Source of the DNA: Brevundimonas mediterranea
GTDB lineage: Bacteria > Pseudomonadota > Alphaproteobacteria > Caulobacterales > Caulobacteraceae
Direction: 5' to 3'
Length of the DNA stretch: 64,000 bases
Assembly: GCF_011064825.1 (NCBI RefSeq)
Contig: NZ_CP048751.1
Span: forward strand, 868,001 to 932,000
Part shown: positions 56,876 to 64,000 of the stretch, in pieces
How positions within the stretch are numbered: the first letter of the stretch is position 1
Layout: each line of letters opens with the position of its first letter
Translations under genes and position numbers: made by a program
The notes under the pieces: generated by a model
What the model saw: only the letters and a program-made list of their open reading frames with translations
What the model was told of the DNA's origin: nothing
The model's database searches: none

Positions 56876-58860
56876 GGGGCCTTCCTCCGACGCGGCCCGA
56901 CGCCCAGCCGCAGCCGGCGGTCCAGCAGGGACAGAAGCCCCCCAAACGCCATGATCATCGGCCCCAGGAAGATCAGCCGCGCCCAGGGGTTCCAGTACAG
57001 ACGCACGACCCAGGCAGGCTCGGCCGGGCTGCCCGCCCGTTCGCCCATCACCACATAAACGTCGTCCAGCCCGCGGAAATCCAGCCCGACCTCGGTCGTG
57101 GTCTGGCCGCCGGCGGGGAAGAAGCGGCGTTCGGCCGTCACCGTCTTCGCCCGGCCCCGGTCGTTCGACGGCCGCACGGTCAGCCGGCCCTGTTCGGCCA
57201 GATAGTTGGGCCCTTCGACCACCCGGACCTGATCCAGGGTCACGGTCCAGGGGCCGGCGGAGACGCTCTGGCCCAGAGAAAGAGCGCGCGCGGCCTCGGC
57301 CTTGAAGCCGGTCTCGACCACCGCCCCCAGGATGAAGACGCCCAGGCCCAGGTGGGCCAGGCTCATGCCCCAGGCGCCCAGCGGCAGACCTTTCAGACGA
57401 CGCATCGTCTCGGCGCCCGAGGCGCGGAACAGACGCGCCCGTTCGGCGACCTCGGCCAGCGAACCCAGGATCAGCCAGGCGCCCAAGCCGATCCCGGCGG
57501 CGGCGAAGGCCTTTCTGGGCTCCCACAGGGCGTAGGCGGCCAGGGCCGAAACCAGGGCCAGGCCCGCCGCGACGGCCAGCCTCTGCATCGCCCCCGTCAG
57601 GTCGCCCCGCTTCCACGCCAGCAGAGGCCCGGCGGGCAGGATCAGGAAGGCGACCGTCATCAGCGGGACGAAGGTGGCGGCGAAATAGGGCGGGCCGACC
57701 GAGATGGTCGCGCCGGACGCGGCCTCCAGGATCAGGGGATAGAGGGTGCCCAGCAGCACGGTCGCGGCGGCGGCTGTCAGGAACAGGTTGTTCAGCACCA
57801 GGGCGCCCTCGCGGCTGACGGGGGCGAACAGGCCGCCGCCCTTCAGCTGGGGCGCGCGCCAGGCGAACAGGGCGAAGGCGGCGCCGGCCGTAAGGCCCAG
57901 GATGGCCAGCAGCATCAGCCCGCGCTGGGGATCGACGGCGAAGGCGTGGACGGAGGTCAGCACCCCGGACCGCACCAGGAAGGCGCCCAGCATGGAGAAG
58001 CTGAAGGCCAGCAGGGCCAGAAACACCGTCCAGCCCGCCAGCGCCCCGCGCCGCTCGGTCACCACCGCGCTGTGGAGCAGGGCCGCGCCCGCCAGCCACG
58101 GCATGAAGCTGGCGTTCTCGACCGGATCCCAGAACCACCAGCCGCCCCAGCCCAGCTCATAATAGGCCCAGAAGGAGCCCAGGGTGATGCCGACGGTCAG
58201 CAGGGCCCAGCTGGCCAGGGCCCAGGGCCGCACCCACCGCCCCCAGGCGGGCCAGAAGGCGGTCTGGGCCCTGCCCTCGATCAGGGCGGCGACCGCCAGG
58301 GAGAAGCAGACGGAGAAACCGACATAGCCGGCGTAGAGCAGCGGCGGATGCACGGCCAGGGCCGGATCTTGCAGCAGGGGGTTCAGCGACGCGCCCTGGA
58401 ACGGCGCGGGGTCCAGGCGGGTGAAGGGGCTGGAGGTGAAGACGGCGAAGGCCAGGAACAGCGATCCCAGCGCCCCCTGAACCGCCACGGCCGAGGCCTT
58501 CAGCCCGAACGGCAGGCCGCGCGCGCGGGCCAGGGCTCCGCCGAAGACGGTCAGGACCAGACACCACAGCAGCAGAGACCCCTCGTGACTGCCCCAGGCG
58601 CCGGCGACCTTGTACAGCATCGGCTTGTCGGTGTGGCTGTTGGCCGCGACGTTGGACACTGAGAAGTCGGACACGACGAAGGCGTAGATCAGTGCCGCGA
58701 AACTGAGGGCCACAGCGCCCGCCGCCGCCAGGGCCGCCCCTTGCGCCGCGCCCGCCAGCACCGGACTGCGCCGCCAGCGCCCTGCCGCCGACAGCGCCGT
58801 CTGCAGGATCGACAGGGCCAGGGCCAGGGATAGGGCGAAGGCCCCGAGTTCGGCGATCAT
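56872..58860 (-). CDS. ccmF: Heme lyase CcmF
   Basis: A 662-residue polytopic membrane protein. It has about fifteen hydrophobic helices and the tryptophan-rich heme-handling motif WGGWWFWDPVENASFMPW (about residue 235), with HPPLLY and HSDKP-like SHTDKPMLYKVAGAWGSHEGSLLLW. With CcmH it attaches heme to cytochrome c in the periplasm. Its start overlaps the ccmE stop by 4 nt. Confidence 0.95.
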   Translation of the reverse strand: MIAELGAFALSLALALSILQTALSAAGRWRRSPVLAGAAQGAALAAAGAVALSFAALIYAFVVSDFSVSNVAANSHTDKPMLYKVAGAWGSHEGSLLLWCLVLTVFGGALARARGLPFGLKASAVAVQGALGSLFLAFAVFTSSPFTRLDPAPFQGASLNPLLQDPALAVHPPLLYAGYVGFSVCFSLAVAALIEGRAQTAFWPAWGRWVRPWALASWALLTVGITLGSFWAYYELGWGGWWFWDPVENASFMPWLAGAALLHSAVVTERRGALAGWTVFLALLAFSFSMLGAFLVRSGVLTSVHAFAVDPQRGLMLLAILGLTAGAAFALFAWRAPQLKGGGLFAPVSREGALVLNNLFLTAAAATVLLGTLYPLILEAASGATISVGPPYFAATFVPLMTVAFLILPAGPLLAWKRGDLTGAMQRLAVAAGLALVSALAAYALWEPRKAFAAAGIGLGAWLILGSLAEVAERARLFRASGAETMRRLKGLPLGAWGMSLAHLGLGVFILGAVVETGFKAEAARALSLGQSVSAGPWTVTLDQVRVVEGPNYLAEQGRLTVRPSNDRGRAKTVTAERRFFPAGGQTTTEVGLDFRGLDDVYVVMGERAGSPAEPAWVVRLYWNPWARLIFLGPMIMAFGGLLSLLDRRLRLGVGPRRRKAP

Positions 58861-59369
58861 AGACTGTTCGTTGCGCTATCGGCCTGCGGCCTGCTTGAGC
58901 GCGTGTTCTTGGTCGAGGTCTCCGGCCGCCACTCGCCCTTGGCCTTGATCCGGTCGGCGACCTCGCGCGGCATGTAGTTTTCGTCGTGCTTGGCCAGGAC
59001 CTGGCTGGCGTGGAAGACGCGGTCGGCGCCGAACGAACCCTGGGCCACGATCCCCTGCCCCTCGCGGAACAGGTCGGGCAGGTCGCCGTGATACTGGACC
59101 TGGGTCACAGCGATATTGTCGGTGACCGTGAAGACCACCAGCCCGTCGCCGGATTTCCGCACGCTGCCGGTCTCGACCAGACCGCCCAGACGGATGTCGC
59201 GGCCTTCCGGCGCCTTGTCGGCGGTGGCCTCGGACGGGGAATAGAAGAAGGTCACGCTGTCCTGCATGGCCCACAGCGACAGGCCGACCGCCAGGGCCAG
59301 GATCGGGGCCACGGCGGCGACGACCCACAGGCGACGGCGCGCCTTCGGCGATTTCGGCAGCCAGCTCAT
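58857..59369 (-). CDS. ccmE: Heme chaperone CcmE
   Basis: A 170-residue membrane-anchored periplasmic chaperone. It has one N-terminal helix (about 15-35) and an OB-fold with DIRLGGLVETGSV, followed by QVLAKHDENYMPREV, where His of HDENY binds heme covalently. ATG 59369 has CAGG upstream; the earlier open frame is excluded. It begins 70 nt after ccmI. Confidence 0.94.
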   Translation of the reverse strand: MSWLPKSPKARRRLWVVAAVAPILALAVGLSLWAMQDSVTFFYSPSEATADKAPEGRDIRLGGLVETGSVRKSGDGLVVFTVTDNIAVTQVQYHGDLPDLFREGQGIVAQGSFGADRVFHASQVLAKHDENYMPREVADRIKAKGEWRPETSTKNTRSSRPQADSATNSL

Positions 59370-59439
59370 GGCCTGACAGTCCCGCTCCCCGACGGAATTT
59401 TCCTCGGGTCTATAGCGGCGGGGGCCGGCCGCCAATGTG

Positions 59440-60261
59440 TCATTGCGCCTTATCCGCAGGCAGGCGCCGTTCCAGGTCGATCCGGCGCGGATCGGCCGGG
59501 TCCAGGGCGGCGATCAACGGCGTCCATTGCGCGCGCGTCGTCGTGGTATCGCCCCGCTCCAGCGCCGCCTGGCCCAGGAAGAAGCGGGCGCCCAACTGGT
59601 CCGGGTCCAGGTTCACCGCCTGGCGGAAGGCGGCCTCGGCGTCGCCGCCGATCCGGCCGTCATCGGCCCGCACCAGGCTTTCGCCCAGCCGCGCCCATGC
59701 CCGAGCGTCGGTCGGCTCCAGTTCGATCAGCCGGCGAAAGGCCGAGGCGGCGCCCAGCGGATCGTCGGCGGCGAACCGGGCCGCGCCCAGCATGGTCAGG
59801 GCCTGACGGTCCTGCGGATTGTCCCGCGCCACCCGCGCCGTCACCGCCGCCAGCTGCGCCGGCTCCAGGGTTTCCAGCTGGGTGGACCATTGATCGACCC
59901 GCCGCTCATAGGCCTGGTCCGGCAGACCCGGCGACCCGGTCAGGACATAGAGGACCAGCGCCCCCGCCGTCGTCGCCGCGATCCCGCCCAGAACCCAGAA
60001 GCGGTCATGCCGGCCGGCCACGGGCGTGGCCGCAGCCACGGCCTGACCCGCCAGCAGCCGCCGCCCCGCCTCGGCCCGTGCGGCGGCGTGGGCCGTTTCG
60101 TCCAGCAGGCCGCGCGCCTTCAACCGGTCCAGTTCGTCCAGTTCGCGACCGCCGACATCGGCGTCGGCGCCGGCCGCGTCAGCCCCGCGTCGCGCCCCGG
60201 TCAGCACCAGCAGGCCGGCCATCGCCGCCGCCAGGCCGGTCATTATCCAGAAGACGATCAT
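59440..60261 (-). CDS. ccmI: Cytochrome c biogenesis protein CcmI
   Basis: A 273-residue protein with an N-terminal membrane pair (VFWIMTGLAAAMAGLLVLTG and FWVLGGIAATTAGALVLYVL) and a TPR domain (about 135-260: ARFAADDPLGAASAFRRLIELEPTDARAWARLGESLV). It binds the C-terminus of apocytochrome c and presents it to CcmF/H. It is the first ccm gene here, 17 nt after an unrecognised gene. Confidence 0.9.
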   Translation of the reverse strand: MIVFWIMTGLAAAMAGLLVLTGARRGADAAGADADVGGRELDELDRLKARGLLDETAHAAARAEAGRRLLAGQAVAAATPVAGRHDRFWVLGGIAATTAGALVLYVLTGSPGLPDQAYERRVDQWSTQLETLEPAQLAAVTARVARDNPQDRQALTMLGAARFAADDPLGAASAFRRLIELEPTDARAWARLGESLVRADDGRIGGDAEAAFRQAVNLDPDQLGARFFLGQAALERGDTTTTRAQWTPLIAALDPADPRRIDLERRLPADKAQ

Positions 60262-60278
60262 CCCCGCCGTCTATCGCA

Positions 60279-61694
60279 TCAGACGACGCCGGGCGAGGCC
60301 CCAGTCGTCGCGCCAGTCGTCACACCTGTCGTCGCCCTTGCGGCCTCGGCGGCGGCCGCGCGCCGTCGCACCGCCCGCGCCGCCTCCAGCGCCTCGACCA
60401 GGGTCAGGAAACGGGCCGCCGTTCCGACCAGCCGCAGGGCCTGATCGGGATCGGCCACATCGCCGTCGGCGATACTGTCCAGCGCCTCATTGGCCCAGGT
60501 GGACAGATAGTCGGTCAGCTCGGTCTTCAGCGCCATCCGGTCCGCCTCGCAGCCGAAGGTGTTGGCCGCGCCGCGCAGGCCCGAAACCGCCCCCAGCAGG
60601 GCGGCCGCCGCCTCGATGGGTTCGCCCTTGGCCGGCGCCTCCAGCCAGGGGCACAGGCGCGTCATCCGCCCGGTCAGGACCTGACGCTTCATCGGCAGGG
60701 CGGCGTGGACGGCGGCCGAGGTCGATTTCATCAGGCCCGACAGCTGGCCGGCCACCTGGACCCGCGCCATCCGCGCCGTCTTGCCCCAGGGAGAATCGGG
60801 CCGGACCATCAGGGTCATGTCCATTTCGGCCAGCACCCCGGCGCACCAGGTCGCATCCTCCACCGCCTGGGCCATGTCCGGCCCGTCGCGGGGCGACAGA
60901 CAGGCGGCGATGCGCTGGACACGGCTCTGGACCGACGTCAGCAGCCGCTCGACGAAGACGCCCATTTCGGAATGGCTGAGAATGGCCTCGGTGTCGGCCA
61001 GGCGGCTGGTGCGCGTGACGATCCGCAGCATCCGCTCAGCGTCGGCGACATGGGCGAACAGAATGTCGATCATCCGCCGCCCGCCCTCGGGGGATATCGC
61101 CAGACAGTCCTGGATCAGCAGCCGCAGCCCCGCCAACTGATTGTCGTCGGGCCGCTCCAGCCAGACCGACAGGCGGGCCACGGCGGTTCGCGCCAGGGGC
61201 GCCAGGTCGAAACAACCGGCCAGTTCCGCCGGGCTGGCGGCCGGGGTTTCAGCCTGGCCGGCCGTCGGGTCGGGCCATTGGTCGTCCGGCCAGACGTCGC
61301 GAGGCCGGTCCCGCAGCACCGCAGCCGCCCGCGCGCACAGCCGATCCGCCGCCAGGGTCCATTCCCCCTCGCCGACGCCCGCCCCGTCCAGCAATCTCAG
61401 GAAGGCCTCCTCGCCCGTCCGCGCCTCGCGCCAGACCCGCGCCAGCACGGCCGGCGGAAAGATCAGGGCCGGAGTTCGGTCGGCGCGGGGTTGGAACAGG
61501 GGCAGAAGGGGGGCGAAGGCCAGGTCGCGCCGGGCGCGGTCGCGCGCCTCCTGCACGATCATGGCGGTCAGTTCCGCCGCCTTGTCCCCGCCCAGGGACG
61601 GGACGGCCGCCCGCAGCTGCGTCAGGACCGCGTCAGGCGCGGCCTGGACGACCGCCTGCAGGGCGGCGCGATGGGCGACGGACAGCGAGGACAA
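60279..61694 (-). CDS. Unrecognised 471-residue helical protein upstream of ccmI
   Basis: The protein is almost wholly alpha-helical and soluble, with no signal peptide, no membrane segment and several Trp-containing stretches ([23 protein letters not shown]). The C-terminus has a short repeat [12 protein letters not shown]. No family is recognised. The start is probably TTG 61694 with GGGAG 6 nt upstream; no Met fits near the N-terminus. The stop is 17 nt before ccmI on the same strand, so cotranscription with the ccm genes is likely. The 164 nt upstream are shared with the divergent ABC transporter genes. Confidence 0.7.
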   Translation of the reverse strand: MSSLSVAHRAALQAVVQAAPDAVLTQLRAAVPSLGGDKAAELTAMIVQEARDRARRDLAFAPLLPLFQPRADRTPALIFPPAVLARVWREARTGEEAFLRLLDGAGVGEGEWTLAADRLCARAAAVLRDRPRDVWPDDQWPDPTAGQAETPAASPAELAGCFDLAPLARTAVARLSVWLERPDDNQLAGLRLLIQDCLAISPEGGRRMIDILFAHVADAERMLRIVTRTSRLADTEAILSHSEMGVFVERLLTSVQSRVQRIAACLSPRDGPDMAQAVEDATWCAGVLAEMDMTLMVRPDSPWGKTARMARVQVAGQLSGLMKSTSAAVHAALPMKRQVLTGRMTRLCPWLEAPAKGEPIEAAAALLGAVSGLRGAANTFGCEADRMALKTELTDYLSTWANEALDSIADGDVADPDQALRLVGTAARFLTLVEALEAARAVRRRAAAAEAARATTGVTTGATTGASPGVV

Positions 61695-61858
61695 GAGGCA
61701 CTCCCGTCTGCAGGCGACGAAGACGCCACCGTGCCGTCTTTGGGTTAACAACGGCTTCTCGTCCCTGCAGAGACCGGCGCCCCTTGAGCCCAGCCGATGG
61801 CACGCCATATTCCCGCCACGACGACGCCAGGCGTTTCCGCCTCGGATCAGGAGCGCCC

Positions 61859-62791
61859 ATGCCGGTTATCGAGATCGAAGGCCTGACCAAGACCTACAAG
61901 TCGGGGCTTCAGGCGCTGAAGCGCGTGGACCTGACCATTGAGAAGGGCGAGATCTTCGCCCTGCTGGGTCCGAACGGAGCGGGCAAGACCACCCTGATCT
62001 CCATCGTCTGCGGCATCGTCAACGCCACGACGGGGACCGTGGTCGCCGACGGCCACGACATCAGGAAGGATTTCCGCGCCGCCCGCACCAAGATCGGCCT
62101 GGTGCCGCAGGAGCTGACCACCGACGCCTTCGAGACGGTGCTGGCCACCGTCACCTTCAGCCGGGGCCTGTTCGGCAAGCCGGGAAACCCGGCCCTGATC
62201 GAACAGATCCTGAAAGACCTGTCGCTGTGGGACAAGCGCGACGCCAAGATCATGACCCTGTCGGGCGGGATGAAGCGCCGGGTGATGATCGCCAAGGCCC
62301 TGAGCCACGAGCCGGACATCCTGTTCCTCGATGAACCCACAGCCGGGGTCGACGTCGAACTGCGCCGCGACATGTGGGCCATGGTGCGCAAACTGCGCGA
62401 GCGGGGCGTGACCATCATCCTGACCACCCACTATATCGAAGAGGCCGAGGAGATGGCCGACCGGGTGGGGGTGATCCTGAAGGGCGAGCTGATCCTGGTC
62501 GAGGAAAAGACCGCCCTGATGAAGAAGCTGGGCCGGAAGACCCTGACCCTGAACCTGGTCGAGCCGCTGGCCGCCCTGCCCGCCGACCTGTCGGACTGGG
62601 ATCTGGCGCTGAAGGCCGATGGAAGCGAGCTGGAATACAGTTTCGACGCCCAGGCCGACGACACCGGCGTGCCGTCGCTGATCCGCCGGCTGGAACGGCT
62701 GAATATCGGCTTCAAGGATCTGAACACCCGCCAGAGCTCGCTGGAAGACATCTTCGTCAGCCTGGTCCACCGCGATGGGGAGACCGTCTGA
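61859..62791 (+). CDS. ABC-2 type transporter ATP-binding protein
   Basis: A 310-residue ATPase. Walker A is GPNGAGKTT (about residue 39), the Q-loop is LVPQE, the signature [15 protein letters not shown], Walker [15 protein letters not shown] and the switch histidine [10 protein letters not shown]. The C-terminal 80 residues resemble DUF4162-like extensions of drug/polymer exporters. ATG 61859 has AGGAGC upstream. It is coupled to the permease (stop overlaps its start). Substrate unknown. Confidence 0.92.
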   Translation: MPVIEIEGLTKTYKSGLQALKRVDLTIEKGEIFALLGPNGAGKTTLISIVCGIVNATTGTVVADGHDIRKDFRAARTKIGLVPQELTTDAFETVLATVTFSRGLFGKPGNPALIEQILKDLSLWDKRDAKIMTLSGGMKRRVMIAKALSHEPDILFLDEPTAGVDVELRRDMWAMVRKLRERGVTIILTTHYIEEAEEMADRVGVILKGELILVEEKTALMKKLGRKTLTLNLVEPLAALPADLSDWDLALKADGSELEYSFDAQADDTGVPSLIRRLERLNIGFKDLNTRQSSLEDIFVSLVHRDGETV

Positions 62792-63558
62792 TGAACTTCA
62801 ACGGACATGGCGTCTGGGCCATCTATCGCTTCGAGATGGCGCGGGCCCTGCGCACCATCTGGCAGAGCGTGGTCACGCCGGTGATCACCACCGCCCTCTA
62901 TTTCATCGTCTTCGGCAGCGCGATCGGCAGCCGGATGGAGGCGATCGACGGCGTGGCCTATGGCGCCTTCATCGTGCCGGGCCTGATCATGCTGAGCCTG
63001 TTCACCCAGTCGATCTTCAACGCCTCCTTCGGCATCTATTTCCCGAAATTCACCGGCACCATCTACGAGATCCTGTCGGCTCCCGTGTCGTCGCTGGAGG
63101 TGGTGATCGCCTATGTCGGGGCGGCGGCGACCAAGTCGGCGGTGCTGGGCCTGATCATCCTGGCCACCTCGACCCTGTTCGTGCCGCTGCAGGTGCTGCA
63201 CCCTGTAGGCATGCTGGCCATGCTGGTGCTGATCTCGGTGACCTTCAGCCTGTTCGGCTTCATCATAGGCATCTGGGCCGGCAGTTTCGAACAGCTGAAC
63301 TTCATCCCCATGCTGATCGTGACGCCCCTGACCTTCCTGGGCGGCTCCTTCTATTCGATCAACATGCTGCCTGACGTCTGGCGCGCGGTGGCCCATTTCA
63401 ATCCGGTGGTCTATCTGATCTCGGGCTTCCGCTGGACCTTCTATGGCCAGGGCGACGTTCCCATCGGCATCAGCGTGGCCGCCACCATGGGCTTCTTCGT
63501 CGTCTGCCTGGCCGTGGTCATGTGGATGTTCAAGACCGGCTACCGCCTCAAGAGCTGA
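62791..63558 (+). CDS. ABC-2 type transporter permease
   Basis: A 255-residue membrane protein with six hydrophobic helices and the ABC-2 signature near residues 195-230 ([35 protein letters not shown]). It resembles the NodJ/YadH-type permeases. Its start overlaps the ATPase stop by one base, so the two form one exporter. The proline-rich gene follows after 41 nt. Confidence 0.92.
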   Translation: MNFNGHGVWAIYRFEMARALRTIWQSVVTPVITTALYFIVFGSAIGSRMEAIDGVAYGAFIVPGLIMLSLFTQSIFNASFGIYFPKFTGTIYEILSAPVSSLEVVIAYVGAAATKSAVLGLIILATSTLFVPLQVLHPVGMLAMLVLISVTFSLFGFIIGIWAGSFEQLNFIPMLIVTPLTFLGGSFYSINMLPDVWRAVAHFNPVVYLISGFRWTFYGQGDVPIGISVAATMGFFVVCLAVVMWMFKTGYRLKS

Positions 63559-63599
63559 GCCGTCACGAAACCGGCCAGATCGCCAGCGATTAGAGTATC

Positions 63600-64000
63600 A
63601 TGTCCGACGACGCCAAGATCACCCCCGCTACGCCGCCCGCCTCGAACGGTCCATCGGGAGGACCGCCGGAGCCGTTCGTGCGCAAACAGGTGACCTGGGG
63701 GCGCATGCCCACGACCACCTTCCACGTCGGCCCGGTGCCGGTCGCGCCCAATCCGCTGGACCGGATTCCCAATCGCCCGCCGCGCACGACGCCGCTGGGC
63801 CAGACAGGCCCGAGCGGGGGCCAGGTTTCGGGACAGGTTCAGGAGCCGCCGCGCCGTGTCCCTGCGCCGCGCGCCGGCGGCAATATCCTGAGCGGGTCGC
63901 TGATCCCCCAGGCGCGTCCGCGCTCCGGTCCGGTGACGCCTGCGCCACAGCCAGAGCCCGCACCCGCGCCCGTGCCCGTGCCCAGCGCCGACACGACCGT
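63600..64000 (+). CDS. Proline-rich protein, 3' end outside window
   Basis: An open frame from ATG 63600 to the window edge (133 codons, no stop). It is rich in Pro, Gly, Arg and Thr with short repeats such as PAPAPVPVP, and has no signal peptide or membrane segment in the visible part. The sequence looks disordered, like the N-terminus or linker of a membrane- or wall-associated protein. No family can be named. Confidence 0.6.
   Translation, partial: MSDDAKITPATPPASNGPSGGPPEPFVRKQVTWGRMPTTTFHVGPVPVAPNPLDRIPNRPPRTTPLGQTGPSGGQVSGQVQEPPRRVPAPRAGGNILSGSLIPQARPRSGPVTPAPQPEPAPAPVPVPSADTT

Overview
The window reads as chromosome of a high-GC alphaproteobacterium, most likely a member of Caulobacteraceae close to Brevundimonas or Caulobacter. 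That placement is inferred from the lptC-lptA-lptB/rpoN/hpf/ptsN gene order, a divergent flgBC-fliE / fliOP flagellar locus with CtrA-like TTAA boxes, a heat-shock Hsp20 paired with DUF1150, an Entner-Doudoroff aldolase, and abundant palindromic intergenic repeats. Nearly all of the sequence is ordinary housekeeping chromosome with consistent codon use; no phage, integrase, insertion sequence with a known transposase, or CRISPR array was seen.

Layout. 0-9 kb: the 3' part of thrC, a CsbD-like protein and an SDR oxidoreductase, then the aspartate-family block. There hom (an aspartokinase-like/homoserine dehydrogenase fusion) and thrB run leftward and metX-metB run rightward. The 0.6-kb divergent space between them carries a Thr/Ile-rich leader peptide plus attenuator terminator for hom-thrB and a SAM-I riboswitch for metX-metB, so each branch from homoserine is controlled by its own end product. 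9-21 kb: tRNA-Glu, a Phd/PemK-type toxin-antitoxin pair, a putative glycosyltransferase with carA, a Tat-exported GH3 glucosidase, a ZIP transporter, proB-proA and a PQQ glucose dehydrogenase. 21-32 kb is nitrogen-rich: gltD-gltB, amtB, then ptsN, hpf and rpoN, with hsp20/DUF1150 between. 32-36 kb: lptB-lptA-lptC, a short RNase D and tRNA-Leu. 36-43 kb: a WecG/TagA glycosyltransferase, fliE-flgC-flgB, fliO-fliP, HU and a large exported TPR protein. 43-54 kb: hmgA with a lipoprotein, eda, an ECF sigma/anti-sigma/metal-sensor operon with an EF-hand protein, glnE and a two-component system. 54-64 kb: DegP, the ccmI-ccmE-ccmF-ccmH cytochrome c maturation genes, an unrecognised 471-residue protein, an ABC-2 transporter pair and the start of a proline-rich protein.

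The most unusual signal is a family of G/C-rich inverted-repeat doublets scattered between genes (about 0.8, 18.2 and 38.4 kb). The same two ends flank a DUF559 nuclease-fold gene at 53.5-54.0 kb. That gene takes its ribosome-binding region from one end and its C-terminal tail from the other, and the whole unit sits between a response regulator and its histidine kinase. The simplest reading is a mobile unit (repeat end - DUF559 - repeat end) with internally deleted, MITE/REPIN-like derivatives elsewhere. One derivative lies between fliO and fliP and appears to provide the Shine-Dalgarno sequence of fliP. A second repeat family and two further palindromes are also present.

Start codons were chosen from in-frame Shine-Dalgarno spacing, family length and overlaps. 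Several genes appear to start with TTG or GTG (lptC, lptB, ECF sigma, rpoN, fliP, the toxin). All assignments come from reading motifs; no database search was run.
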